A stretch of DNA of 64,000 nt from Chloroflexota bacterium (GTDB taxonomy: Bacteria; Chloroflexota; Anaerolineae; Aggregatilineales; Phototrophicaceae): NCBI GenBank assembly GCA_023430545.1, contig JAEZAF010000182.1, positions 1 to 64,000 of the forward strand, written 5' to 3'. The first letter of the stretch is position 1, and each line of letters begins with the position of its first letter. Below the pieces are notes generated by a model. The model was not told where the DNA came from. It did not search any database and saw only the letters and a list, made by a program, of their open reading frames with translations. The translations under genes were made by a program, and so were the position numbers. This document shows positions 34,557 to 43,052 of the stretch, piece after piece.

Positions 34557-36371
34557 ATGTCAATACTCCCATTTCCCTCTTTTCTTGATGACGTCAAGGA
34601 AAAAGGGCTAAGAAAAGCGGTTTTCGAAGGCGTGGATGACATCGTAGAGCGTGTCACCGCCGGTATGAACGTCCAGGATATTCGCGAGGCGCTGCGCGGT
34701 GAAGCCCCTTCCCGCCGCCCGAACCCGCGTCTGCAGCCGCATGCAGACGGTTTCTGGCTGCACATGCGTCCGAGCTTCTTCCACCGCGACATGACCGGGC
34801 TGTACCCGACTTTCCGTCTGGGTTGGCTTTCGACTTACTTTGTCTTTTTTGAAACCATTACCGGTCTTTTTCTGATGGTTTGGTACACGCCCTCTCCGGA
34901 CGTGGCCTATGGCAATATGCTCAATATCCTCGGCAACGTGCCGCTTGGACAGCTCCTCCGCGACCTGCACCGTCTGGGTGCGGAAGCGATGGTGCTGATT
35001 GTCTGGCTGCATATGCTGCGAACGTTTATGACCGGCAGCTACAAAAAGCCGCGTCAGTTCACGTGGTTTACAGGTGTGGTCCTGCTGATCGCGACCATGT
35101 TCCTCAGCTTCTCCGGCTATCTGCTTCCGTGGGACCAGTTGGCCCTCTGGGCGGTCACCATCGGTGCTTCGATGATCGAAGCCACACCGCCGCAGATCGT
35201 TGGTGACAACCTCAACCTGCTGCTGCGTGGTGGCCCGGATATGGGCGCGAATGGTCTGCTGCGTTTCTACCTGCTGCATGTGCTGGCAGTACCGGCGATC
35301 CTGTTCGTCTTTACAGGCGTCCATTATTACAAGGTCATCGTTCACGGTCACAGCCTGCCGCCAAAGTCCGAGAACATCGGCGAAGATACGGCCAAGCGTG
35401 TTCCGCTGGACAAGCGTGTCTACTTCATCCCGGACATCATGACCAGCGAGATCATGTGGATTGCGGTCACGACCTTTATCCTCGTGATGTTATGCGTCTG
35501 GTTCTACCATGCCCCGCTTGAAAATCACGCGGACCCACAGGTGACGCCGTTTGGCACGACCGCGCCGTGGTACTTCCTCTGGATTCAGGGTGCGCTTAAA
35601 CTGGGTGACAAGGTGTTGTGGGGCATCATCTTCCCAACGATTGTCATCGTCCTGCTGCTGGTGATCCCATACGTTGACACCACCCCCAGCCGCCGCTATG
35701 CCGACCGTCGCTTCGCCCTCAGCTTCTGCTTCATCTTCATCTCCGTGATGACCGTGCTGAGCTACATGGGTCTGCCGGAATACGGTGTAGCCTCTGCGGC
35801 AGACAGCGACGTTCTGCATGAGTTGACGATGGAACCGGCCCACAGCGAGATGGGTCTGCTGCTGCCTGTTCCGTACAACCAGTTGGTTCCGGGTGCCTAT
35901 ACCACCGAACAGATCCGTGCTGAACTGGAAGATCCGAATGCCAATGCGCGTGAAGTCGTGGCAGCCTTCAACACCACCATCACCGATGTGGAACCGGAGT
36001 GGGGACAGGGTATCTCAGATGAGCTGTCTTCGACCTTTAACACGACCAGCTCGGTTCGCTTCAGCCCGGTTCCGGCAGATTCACCCGAACTGCATCATGT
36101 GATGGAGCGCTTCTATCATCTGCTCGAAGAAGAACACCACGAACTGCCGAATGCATGGGGTGTGGTCGTGATTTCACAGAATCAGGCCAACCTGAAGCGC
36201 ATCGACGTGATCATCTCGTGGGATGACGTGCAGATGGAGAACGGCGCAGCCGTTCTGGATGCAAACGGTCAGCCGGTGCTGAATCTCGACGAAGAGGGCA
36301 ACACCGTTCGCCGCTGGTCCGCCGACCATGTCATGATCCACGAAGACTCGTCGTACTTCGTGAGTCACTAA
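34557..36371 (+). CDS. fused cytochrome b6/subunit IV with long soluble C-terminal extension
   Basis: This 604-residue cytochrome b is the quinol-oxidising core. After about 85 soluble residues come seven transmembrane helices: four cytochrome b6-like, then three subunit IV-like. Heme ligands are His138/His152 (13 residues between) and His241/His256 (14 between, the b6-type spacing). There is no Cys for a c-type heme in the first helix. At the Qo site the PEWY motif reads APWY (336-339). About 190 residues (411-604) form a soluble tail, rich in acidic residues, that I do not recognise. GAGGAG precedes ATG 34557. The diheme cytochrome c gene follows 135 bp downstream. Confidence 0.92.
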   Translation: MSILPFPSFLDDVKEKGLRKAVFEGVDDIVERVTAGMNVQDIREALRGEAPSRRPNPRLQPHADGFWLHMRPSFFHRDMTGLYPTFRLGWLSTYFVFFETITGLFLMVWYTPSPDVAYGNMLNILGNVPLGQLLRDLHRLGAEAMVLIVWLHMLRTFMTGSYKKPRQFTWFTGVVLLIATMFLSFSGYLLPWDQLALWAVTIGASMIEATPPQIVGDNLNLLLRGGPDMGANGLLRFYLLHVLAVPAILFVFTGVHYYKVIVHGHSLPPKSENIGEDTAKRVPLDKRVYFIPDIMTSEIMWIAVTTFILVMLCVWFYHAPLENHADPQVTPFGTTAPWYFLWIQGALKLGDKVLWGIIFPTIVIVLLLVIPYVDTTPSRRYADRRFALSFCFIFISVMTVLSYMGLPEYGVASAADSDVLHELTMEPAHSEMGLLLPVPYNQLVPGAYTTEQIRAELEDPNANAREVVAAFNTTITDVEPEWGQGISDELSSTFNTTSSVRFSPVPADSPELHHVMERFYHLLEEEHHELPNAWGVVVISQNQANLKRIDVIISWDDVQMENGAAVLDANGQPVLNLDEEGNTVRRWSADHVMIHEDSSYFVSH

Positions 36372-36506
36372 AATTTCGACGGAAGACTGACATTGTATAC
36401 AGGGTGTGGTGACTGGCAGGACAGCCGGGGGCCGCACCCTGATAGTGCGAAGCCAGTCTGCTGTTTCTTCTGAACTTTACGACGGCACTAGAATAGGACA
36501 CAGCCA

Positions 36507-37814
36507 ATGCTTCAACGCATGCTTGTTGAGAAAATGGAAAACCGCATCCTCGTAGGGATTGTGGCATTTCTCGGCATTATGATTATGGTCGGCTTTGTTG
36601 CCATTAAAGAAAATGCGCGCATGGCGAGCTTCACCGCCCAGTTTCAGGCACGCTCAATCGAGCGCGGCGGCGAACTGTTCGCCTCTCAGTGCGCGACCTG
36701 CCATAACCCTGATGGTCGCGGCCAGGTAGCGCGTGCCCCAGCGCTCAATAACCCGCATTTCTTCGGCCATAATTATGTTGCTGAATTTGATGATCAGATT
36801 ACCGCCCTTCAGAGTGAACAGCTCAGCCTCGAAAACGAACGGGTTGAACTGGCGACTGAACTGGCTGGCGGCGTGACTGAACGCCGTCAGAGCGAGATCG
36901 AAACCCGCTTTGCCGAAATTGAAAACCGGCTTGGTGGCGAAGGTATCGAGGCTCAGATTGCTGCACTTCAGGCCGAGCGTGATGCCGTGCTGAGCCAGTT
37001 AACCGCCGCGATTGACAACGGTTATGACGCCGAGCGCACACGTCTTCAGCAGGCCAACTGGAGTGGTACACTGGAAGAATATGTGTACACCACAATGGTG
37101 CATGGTCGCGGCCAGAATGCTGAACTCTGGAATGGCAATGTGATGCCTCCGTGGTTACAGCCGACCGGCCCGATGCGTGATGATCAGGTGCGTGACGTCG
37201 TCGCCTATATCATGAACTGGGACAAGGGTGATGACTGGACCGTCGAGGATCTGCTCGCCGTTAACCAGTTCGCACAGGTTCCCGGCGCTGGCGGTGGAGC
37301 TGAAGTGACGGCTGACCCGGCGGGCACTGATGTTGAAGCCATCCTCGCTCAGTGGGAAGCAGACGGCATTGTTGGTGACCCGGTACGCGGCGGTGATCTG
37401 TACAACAGCGCGATCACCTCACAGCGTGGCAGCCGACTGGGCTGTAATGCCTGCCATACCGGAGACAGTCCGCAGGGGCCGCCATGGAATGGGACATGGG
37501 AACGCACCGTTAACGAACGCCTGACCGAACCACAGTTCGCCGGTTATACGCCAGAACAGTACCTGCTGGAAAGCATTGTTCAACCCAGCGCTTATATCGT
37601 CCCCGGCTATGCCGATATCATGCCGAAGAACTTCGGTGAGGTGACGGGTACGCAGGACCTTGCCGACCTGATCGCCTACCTGCATTCGAGCGATCCGAAC
37701 TACGTCGCGCCGGAGGCGGATACAAGCCAGCAGTCTACAGACAACTCGGCTGCTGTCACGACCAATGAGGATGAACCCGTTTCGACCGAAGAGGCGGGAG
37801 ATACTGACCAGTAA
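36507..37814 (+). CDS. membrane-anchored diheme cytochrome c with coiled-coil insertion
   Basis: This 435-residue protein is anchored by one N-terminal helix (about residues 13-33). The first heme site is CATCH (62-66). Its likely Met ligand, Met213 in NVMPPW, lies about 150 residues later because a charged coiled-coil segment (about 94-185, with ITALQSEQLSLENERVEL and IAALQAERDAVLSQL) is inserted. The second heme site is CNACH (313-317) with Met372 in DIMPKNF. A Ser/Thr/Glu-rich tail ends the protein. It is the probable electron acceptor of the Rieske/cytochrome b pair. AGGA lies 8 nt before the ATG. A terminator follows at 37841. Confidence 0.9.
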   Translation: MLQRMLVEKMENRILVGIVAFLGIMIMVGFVAIKENARMASFTAQFQARSIERGGELFASQCATCHNPDGRGQVARAPALNNPHFFGHNYVAEFDDQITALQSEQLSLENERVELATELAGGVTERRQSEIETRFAEIENRLGGEGIEAQIAALQAERDAVLSQLTAAIDNGYDAERTRLQQANWSGTLEEYVYTTMVHGRGQNAELWNGNVMPPWLQPTGPMRDDQVRDVVAYIMNWDKGDDWTVEDLLAVNQFAQVPGAGGGAEVTADPAGTDVEAILAQWEADGIVGDPVRGGDLYNSAITSQRGSRLGCNACHTGDSPQGPPWNGTWERTVNERLTEPQFAGYTPEQYLLESIVQPSAYIVPGYADIMPKNFGEVTGTQDLADLIAYLHSSDPNYVAPEADTSQQSTDNSAAVTTNEDEPVSTEEAGDTDQ

Positions 37815-37840
37815 TTCAGGTCTGTCACAATAAAAAAAGA

Positions 37841-37872
37841 AACAGGGACGCAGAAGCAATGGCGTCCCTGTT
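37841..37872. terminator. bidirectional terminator between the redox operon and threonine synthase
   Basis: AACAGGGACG and CGTCCCTGTT form a perfect 10-bp stem. A T-rich run follows on the plus strand and the complementary A-rich run gives T-rich sequence on the minus strand, so it can serve both convergent genes. Confidence 0.85.
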
Positions 37873-37891
37873 TTATTTTCACCATGTCGTC

Positions 37892-38989
37892 TCAGGCCGT
37901 AACATCCAGCGTTTTAAGTCCGTTGCCCGTCAGCACCACCGCCAGATCATTACCGGTATAGATCTCGCGTATCTGGGGCAGTGCAGCGACGGTTGCGGCG
38001 CTGGTCGGCTCTACCAGCAAACCCTGACGCGCCAGCCGGTCCCGCGTCGGCAGGATATCGGCTTCCTGCACGCGGAAGGCCGTCCCGCCGCTGTCACGGA
38101 TCGCGGCCAGCACCTGTCTGGATCGCACCGGCTTTGCGATCACAATGCCGTCCGCGACAGTGGGCTGTGTCTGAACCGGCGGGACATCATCCAGCCCCTG
38201 TTCGATCGCCTGCACGATCGGATCAGATGCAGCGGTCTGCACGGCGAAGAAGCGTGGGATGCGCTCGATCAGTCCGGCATCACGCAGCGCGACAAACCCG
38301 CGATACAGCCCAAGCAGCAGACAGCCCATCCCGACAGGACAGGCGACCGCTTCCGGTGCGCGGCGTCCGAGCTGTTCCCATAATTCCCATGCGCCTGTCA
38401 TCTGACCGGCGATAAAATACGGATTCCATGAGTGCGAAGCAAATGCCACTCCGGGTGATTTCAGCGCCTCCATACAGGCATCATCGACATTCGAGCGCGG
38501 CCCCGGCACATCGATCAGTTGAGCGGCGGCCCGGATCTGTCGTTTTTTGCCACCAGGGGCGGCAGCAGGTGTGAAGACCCGGGCCTTGAGTCCGAGGCCA
38601 GCGCTGTACTGTGCCACAGCGGAACCAGCATTTCCGGACGAGACTTCAACAACTTCCCGTGCTCCGTTTTCCGCCAGATAGTTGAGCAGCACCGCTGCGC
38701 CGCGATCCTTATACGAGCCGGTCGGGTTGAGATAGTCGAGTTTGGCGTAAAAGCCTGCGCCGTCAAAGGAGGTGGGGATGAGCGGCGTCATCCCTTCGCC
38801 GAGCGTGAAACGCGGTGGATTGACCGGCAGCATGGCCTGATAACGCCACAGCGACCACACATGGTTATCAATCGCGCTGTCGTCAAAGGGCGGCAGGTCC
38901 GTAAGTTCAAGCGGTGATCCGCAGTTTGTACAGCGCCAGTCGAGCGGCGCGGGTGTCTGATGACAGGTGGGACAGGTAAGCTGATGCAT
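37892..38989 (-). CDS. thrC: threonine synthase-like PLP enzyme
   Basis: This 365-residue fold-type II PLP enzyme would convert O-phosphohomoserine to threonine. An N-terminal zinc ribbon (CPTCHQTP and CTNCGSPL) is typical of archaeal-type threonine synthases. The PLP lysine is in NPTGSYKDRG, and the phosphate-binding Ser/Gly loop in VSSGNAGSAVA. Near the C-terminus VVLTGNGLK fits the family PLP-ring Ser/Thr site. ATG 38989 follows AAAGG by 6 nt; the frame is open to 39082 but that portion is not conserved. It is divergent from moaA. Some homologues are cysteate or diaminobutyrate-type synthases, so the exact reaction is a family-level call. Confidence 0.85.
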   Translation of the reverse strand: MHQLTCPTCHQTPAPLDWRCTNCGSPLELTDLPPFDDSAIDNHVWSLWRYQAMLPVNPPRFTLGEGMTPLIPTSFDGAGFYAKLDYLNPTGSYKDRGAAVLLNYLAENGAREVVEVSSGNAGSAVAQYSAGLGLKARVFTPAAAPGGKKRQIRAAAQLIDVPGPRSNVDDACMEALKSPGVAFASHSWNPYFIAGQMTGAWELWEQLGRRAPEAVACPVGMGCLLLGLYRGFVALRDAGLIERIPRFFAVQTAASDPIVQAIEQGLDDVPPVQTQPTVADGIVIAKPVRSRQVLAAIRDSGGTAFRVQEADILPTRDRLARQGLLVEPTSAATVAALPQIREIYTGNDLAVVLTGNGLKTLDVTA

Positions 38990-39102
38990 CCTGAACCTTT
39001 CTGAATAACGTAGATATAATGAGCAGATCATACCCTCGTTACACGAGGTCTGAAATAATCCATCCATACCCTGAAATTCCAAGTGAACGGTTTAACCGTC
39101 TG

Positions 39103-40140
39103 ATGACCCATACCATGACTGATGCAATCCCAACCATTACCGACCAGTTCAGGCGGCCCCTGCGCGATCTGCGTATCTCCGTGACCGACCGCTGTAATTT
39201 CCGCTGCACATACTGCATGCCTGCGGAAGTTTTTGGTGAGGGTTATCGTTTTCTGCCGCGTGAAGAACTGCTGACGTATGAGGAAATCGCCCGTGTCGCC
39301 GCCGTGATGGTGAAACTCGGTGTGCGCAAGCTGCGTCTGACCGGTGGTGAGCCGCTCGTGCGCGATCAACTGGAAATGCTGGTCGCACAGCTTGCCCGGA
39401 TCCCGGATGTGGACGACATCGCCATGACCACCAACGCCTATCTGCTGCCACAGAAGGCGCAGGCCCTCAGGGATGCCGGATTGCAGCGTGTCACCGTCAG
39501 TCTGGACAGTCTGGACGACGAAGTCTTCCAGCGGATGAACGGACGCCGTGCCAGCGTCGAACGGGTGCTGAAGGGCATCGAAGCCGCGGAGCGTGTCGGC
39601 CTGACACCGATCAAGATCAACACCGTCGTACAGCGCGGCGTGAATGATCATACGCTGGTCGATCTGGCCCGTTTCTGCCGCGATCATGGCTATATCGTGC
39701 GCTTCATCGAGTATATGGATGTCGGTAACATGAATGGCTGGAAGCTGGACGATGTCGTCGCCGCTGATGAGATCGTCGCGAAGATCGACGCCGTACTGCC
39801 GCTGGAAGCGATCGAGCAGAATTATCGCGGAGAAGTGGCGAAGCGCTACCGCTTCCGTGACGGTGCGGGTGAGATCGGCATGATTACATCGGTCACACAG
39901 CCGTTCTGTGGATCATGCAGCCGTCTGCGCCTGTCACCGGAAGGGCAGTTGTTCACCTGCCTGTTCGGGACACAGGGCGCGGATCTGCGGGCAGTGCTGC
40001 GCGACGGCGCATCCGATGCCGAACTGGAGCAGTTCATCCGCGATCTGTGGGGCCAGCGCCGCGACCGTTACTCTGAAATCCGCTTCTCGCAGACCGCCCC
40101 GCGTGATCCCAAAGTCGAGATGTATCACATCGGGGGATGA
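39103..40140 (+). CDS. moaA: GTP 3',8-cyclase MoaA (molybdenum cofactor biosynthesis)
   Basis: This 345-residue radical SAM enzyme makes the first intermediate of molybdopterin from GTP. The radical SAM cluster is CNFRCTYC (Cys31, Cys35, Cys38). The second 4Fe-4S site that binds GTP is CGSCSRLRLSPEGQLFTC. LTGGEPLVR is the SAM-binding motif, and the protein ends in the functional Gly-Gly tail. ATG 39103 is chosen among several in-frame starts (39019 onward); the region has a small ACGGTT/AACCGT palindrome at 39088-39100 and no strong ribosome site. No other mo genes are adjacent. The terminator at 40161 follows. Confidence 0.93.
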   Translation: MTHTMTDAIPTITDQFRRPLRDLRISVTDRCNFRCTYCMPAEVFGEGYRFLPREELLTYEEIARVAAVMVKLGVRKLRLTGGEPLVRDQLEMLVAQLARIPDVDDIAMTTNAYLLPQKAQALRDAGLQRVTVSLDSLDDEVFQRMNGRRASVERVLKGIEAAERVGLTPIKINTVVQRGVNDHTLVDLARFCRDHGYIVRFIEYMDVGNMNGWKLDDVVAADEIVAKIDAVLPLEAIEQNYRGEVAKRYRFRDGAGEIGMITSVTQPFCGSCSRLRLSPEGQLFTCLFGTQGADLRAVLRDGASDAELEQFIRDLWGQRRDRYSEIRFSQTAPRDPKVEMYHIGG

Positions 40141-40160
40141 TGTGGTGATGCAGTGCGAAT

Positions 40161-40199
40161 CAAAAGACCTGATCGACATTTCGCCGGTCAGGTCTTTTT
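40161..40199 (+). terminator. intrinsic terminator of moaA
   Basis: CAAAAGACCTGA and TCAGGTCTTTTTG form a stem that includes the T-run, 20 bp after the stop. Confidence 0.85.
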
Positions 40200-40231
40200 G
40201 TTTGCTGTGATGAGCGCTGATTGTGCGCCGA

Positions 40232-41113
40232 TTAGCCCAGCGCATCACTGGCACGCTGGCACAGCGATGCACCACCGGCATTCAGCCAGTCATTGAGCGT
40301 GCCGCTTTCAGAGCTGAGGTTCTGCGCATCACCGTAGATGCCCGTTCCCCAGCGGTAGTAGCGCTGTGTCTCCGAATGCCATGAAGACATCGGCTTTTGC
40401 AGCACCGACGGGCCGCCGTTGTAGCAGGCCATCGCCCGTCCGGGATCGCCATTTGCCCAGCCCATGCACGACTTCAGATAGGCCGCACCGCGCTGTCCGT
40501 TCGTTTCCGGATCGACCATGTTCTCATTGCTGCCGAAGTGAAATGGCATGACCTGAAACAGCCCCTGTGCATTCGATGTGCTGGTGACGGTCGGGTGCCC
40601 GCAGGACTCGATCTGCATGACGGTTGCCAGCAGATTTGGGTCAAGCTGATGCTCACCCGCCCAGCGTGCGATGTCCGCCGCCCAGTAATCGACCGTATCG
40701 GTGAATAGGCTTGCCATCCCGACCGACTCCGGTGATGCGCTGCTGCGTCCGAAGGCCAGCGTCGATCCCGTGATCTGCGCGGCGGTGTTGGCCGTATCCG
40801 TCACGCCATCGGTCACACCCTGCACAAAGCCCGAAAGCACCTGGCCCGCACCGGTTGTCACACCACTGGCGATCCCAAAGATGCCGCGTCCGGCAAAGCT
40901 GATAACTTCCGGCAGCAGCATGCCCATCACGGCCAGCAGAATCAGCCATGCCGGAAGATGATCGAAGAACGACTGCTTCAGCGCTTCCTGCCGCTGGCTG
41001 CGTTTGCGAAGCTGTGCTGCCCGGGTATCCGAGCGTGCGTTAGATCCATTTGAAGCAATAGGCGCAGCCGAAAGGGGATCACGTCGTCTGCTGCGCCCGG
41101 ATTGAACTGCCAT
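40232..41113 (-). CDS. membrane-anchored lytic transglycosylase (SLT domain)
   Basis: This 293-residue protein would cut the glycan strand of peptidoglycan. A basic, low-complexity N-terminal tail precedes one or two transmembrane segments (about residues 50-88). A Ser/Thr/Gly-rich spacer follows, and the SLT fold occupies about residues 150-250. The catalytic Glu is in VMQIESCGHP, followed by SNAQGLFQVMP and MACYNGGPSVLQKP, the classic GLMQ and AYNGG boxes. AAGGAG lies upstream of the ATG. It is monocistronic. A possible disulfide (SCGHP and SCMGW) is consistent with an extracytoplasmic location. Confidence 0.88.
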   Translation of the reverse strand: MAVQSGRSRRRDPLSAAPIASNGSNARSDTRAAQLRKRSQRQEALKQSFFDHLPAWLILLAVMGMLLPEVISFAGRGIFGIASGVTTGAGQVLSGFVQGVTDGVTDTANTAAQITGSTLAFGRSSASPESVGMASLFTDTVDYWAADIARWAGEHQLDPNLLATVMQIESCGHPTVTSTSNAQGLFQVMPFHFGSNENMVDPETNGQRGAAYLKSCMGWANGDPGRAMACYNGGPSVLQKPMSSWHSETQRYYRWGTGIYGDAQNLSSESGTLNDWLNAGGASLCQRASDALG

Positions 41114-41416
41114 ATAAACTCCTTAGCCATCACTCCTGAGTCTAAATCCGCTTCAATGTATAAAGCATTGAGTTATATGCTCAGGAGATAGGCTATTTTT
41201 CTCATTCCTTAATGATCAATGGACCGCAGCAAACCTCATCTGTGTGGCTGTCACAGAAAATGTGCTAAGTTCTGCTTGATGTTTATCCGACGAGGGTATA
41301 CGATCCGGGTGTTTTACTGCCGGTTGATGAAGGTCAGTACACTCATAATTTTAGAATATTTGTTCGCGATTTTCAAGCTGGAATCTGGTTTGTATTTACT
41401 TACGGAGTGAGCCGCG
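41114..41416. other. gene-free divergent region
   Basis: This 303-bp AT-rich intergenic region separates the divergent transglycosylase and SGNH genes. A short CAATG/CATTG inverted repeat lies near 41154-41171. No confident promoter and no convincing ORF; the 63-codon frame 41219-41410 has no ribosome site. Confidence 0.4.
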
Positions 41417-42103
41417 ATGCGTATACTTTTCCTCGGTGCCAGCCTCACAGAAGGCGTTTATGGCGGTAATTTCGTCGCAAGAATCCAGCACAATTTACCC
41501 GATCACGAGCTGATTAATCTGGGGCAGAGTGGCAGTACCATGAACCGGCTGGTAGGGCGTCTGGACGAAGTGCTGGAACTGGAACCGGACGCCGCCTTTG
41601 TGATGGCCGGTAGCAACGACGCCATCGCCTACAGCCAGCCGAAAACCCGTCCCTATTACAAGCAGACACAGGATCTGCCCGATGGTTATCTGGAACCGGA
41701 CGACTTCGGCCAGCTTTACCGCGATTTCCTGCTGGAGTTACAGCTTGCCCACATCCAGCCGCTGATGGGCCTGCCACCGCTGGAACATAATCCCGCGGTC
41801 AAAGCCGCGTCGGATCTGTTCAACAGTCAGGCAATGGATGCCGCCCGTGCGTATAACATCCCCGTGCTGGATCTCAATCCGGTCTTGCTGCCGGCGCATA
41901 TCCCGGACCGCCCCGACCTTGACCTGCGGACCGTGTTCCAGATCGGGGATCGCACCAAAAGCGGCTGGGCAGATTATGAGGCCGAACAGCAGCGCGGCGG
42001 CTACACCTATTCCTTCGACGGCATTCACTTCACGCTCGCAACAGCGGAGCGCGTCGGCGATGTAATCACCGAATTCCTGCGCGAAACCCTCAATCTGGAG
42101 TGA
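41417..42103 (+). CDS. SGNH/GDSL-family hydrolase
   Basis: This 228-residue esterase or deacylase-type protein carries the SGNH blocks: GASLTEG (nucleophile Ser9 region), NLGQSGST (Gly), and MAGSNDAI (Asn). The catalytic DxxH is in FDGIHFT near the C-terminus. There is no signal peptide, so it is cytoplasmic. The substrate is unknown; homologues act on acyl or acetyl esters of sugars and lipids. A GGAGTGA ribosome site precedes ATG 41417. It is monocistronic. Confidence 0.88.
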   Translation: MRILFLGASLTEGVYGGNFVARIQHNLPDHELINLGQSGSTMNRLVGRLDEVLELEPDAAFVMAGSNDAIAYSQPKTRPYYKQTQDLPDGYLEPDDFGQLYRDFLLELQLAHIQPLMGLPPLEHNPAVKAASDLFNSQAMDAARAYNIPVLDLNPVLLPAHIPDRPDLDLRTVFQIGDRTKSGWADYEAEQQRGGYTYSFDGIHFTLATAERVGDVITEFLRETLNLE

Positions 42104-42240
42104 AGAGACGATCTGGTTTATCAACTTTCAAACCACATCATTTGAAAACTCTAACCGCACGATGAGAACATCTGTGCTAGAATATAAGGTTCCTGTACCC
42201 TGACTCTGCACCTTAACATCGCTTTACGCCAGGAAACACA

Positions 42241-42445
42241 CAAGTGCAGCAACAGTAAGTTGCTACAAGCAGTTGCAGCAGCACAAAATTTTTGTGCGGC
42301 AGCAGCAGCAGCAACAAGCTGTAATAACCGATTTTGAACCTGAAGACTCAATAACACCACCCAATTGCAGCAGCATTATGCTGCAACAAGCACTATTCTG
42401 CTGCAAAGTGCGGCAGCAAGTTGCAACTTGCTGCAACGCGGTCCG
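42241..42445. repeat. GCAGCAA/TTGCTGC-rich element, copy B
   Basis: This gene-free element is built from GCAGCAA, TTGCTGC, GTTGCAGCA and CAACAAGC words. Bases 42278-42321 carry GCACAAAATTTTTGTGC followed by GCAGCAGCAGCAACAAG, nearly the reverse complement of 16907-16948. Further inverted word pairs (CAGCATTATGCTG, AAGTTGCAACTT) lie downstream. No terminator T-run and no coding frame were seen. Confidence 0.6.
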
Positions 42446-42461
42446 AGACATAAACGATAAC

Positions 42462-42479
42462 GGCCGGAAGAATCCGGCC
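42462..42479. repeat. hairpin, GGCCGGA/TCCGGCC family
   Basis: GGCCGGA-AGAA-TCCGGCC, 27 bp after the stop of the minus-strand membrane-protein gene at 42507; it may act as that operon's terminator. It is the fourth copy of this core in the window. Confidence 0.55.
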
Positions 42480-42506
42480 CCATAGGATTTTTAGGCATAC
42501 CAACGC

Positions 42507-43052
42507 TTAGCCCATCGGCCCGGTGCCGATGCTGCGCACGATCACACCCAGCAGCAGCGTGAAGCCCCAGATGTAACTGCCCATCGCGGGGCGCTTCTTC
42601 GCCGTCGTCTCGACGAAGATGAAAAACGGCAGCGCCAGGACGGTCCCGACGCCGTAAATGAGATGTTCAGGCGCACCGGGCTGGATACCCATGCCGAACA
42701 TCATCACCGCGCCAATCAGCGCCTGAATAAGCATGGTGCCGACCACGACAAATGTCCCACGGCGAAACCACGGCGTGACATCACCTTTGCGTACGATGCC
42801 GATGATGATGGCTGTCAGCAGCATTGCGATGCCTACGACCAGTCCATACCGGCTGAGCTGAAAATGAACACTGCTCAGCACAGTGAAAGGCACTGGATTT
42901 GGGATCTGGATATAGACTGCCGCGACCGATACCACGATAAACAGCAGCGAGCCGATCAGCAGCAGGGCGTCCGGCCCTGTGAGGCGCAGAGCGAAGGGCG
43001 CATGCTCGCCTTTCCAATCGACCGGCGCTGTATTGAAAGGTGGTTTGCTCAT
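42507..43052 (-). CDS. unknown four-helix membrane protein
   Basis: I do not recognise this 181-residue protein. Four transmembrane helices lie at about residues 28-50, 68-88, 100-120 and 155-172. The middle contains a conserved-looking MFGMGIQPGAPEHLIYGV loop with one His. This arrangement is faintly like heme-A-synthase or DUF420-type proteins, but no heme-binding pair is clear. Its ATG overlaps the TGA of the deaminase gene (ATGA), so it is translationally coupled. It is the last gene of the operon 44363 to 42507. Confidence 0.6.
   Translation of the reverse strand: MSKPPFNTAPVDWKGEHAPFALRLTGPDALLLIGSLLFIVVSVAAVYIQIPNPVPFTVLSSVHFQLSRYGLVVGIAMLLTAIIIGIVRKGDVTPWFRRGTFVVVGTMLIQALIGAVMMFGMGIQPGAPEHLIYGVGTVLALPFFIFVETTAKKRPAMGSYIWGFTLLLGVIVRSIGTGPMG

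Noticed and set aside
41219..41410. A 63-codon frame upstream of the SGNH hydrolase
   Set aside because: No ribosome site, Cys-rich atypical composition, and it overlaps the expected promoter region.
42241..42445. Possible tRNA or other structured RNA gene
   Set aside because: No anticodon arm, T-loop or CCA end could be drawn; the pairing comes from simple repeat words.
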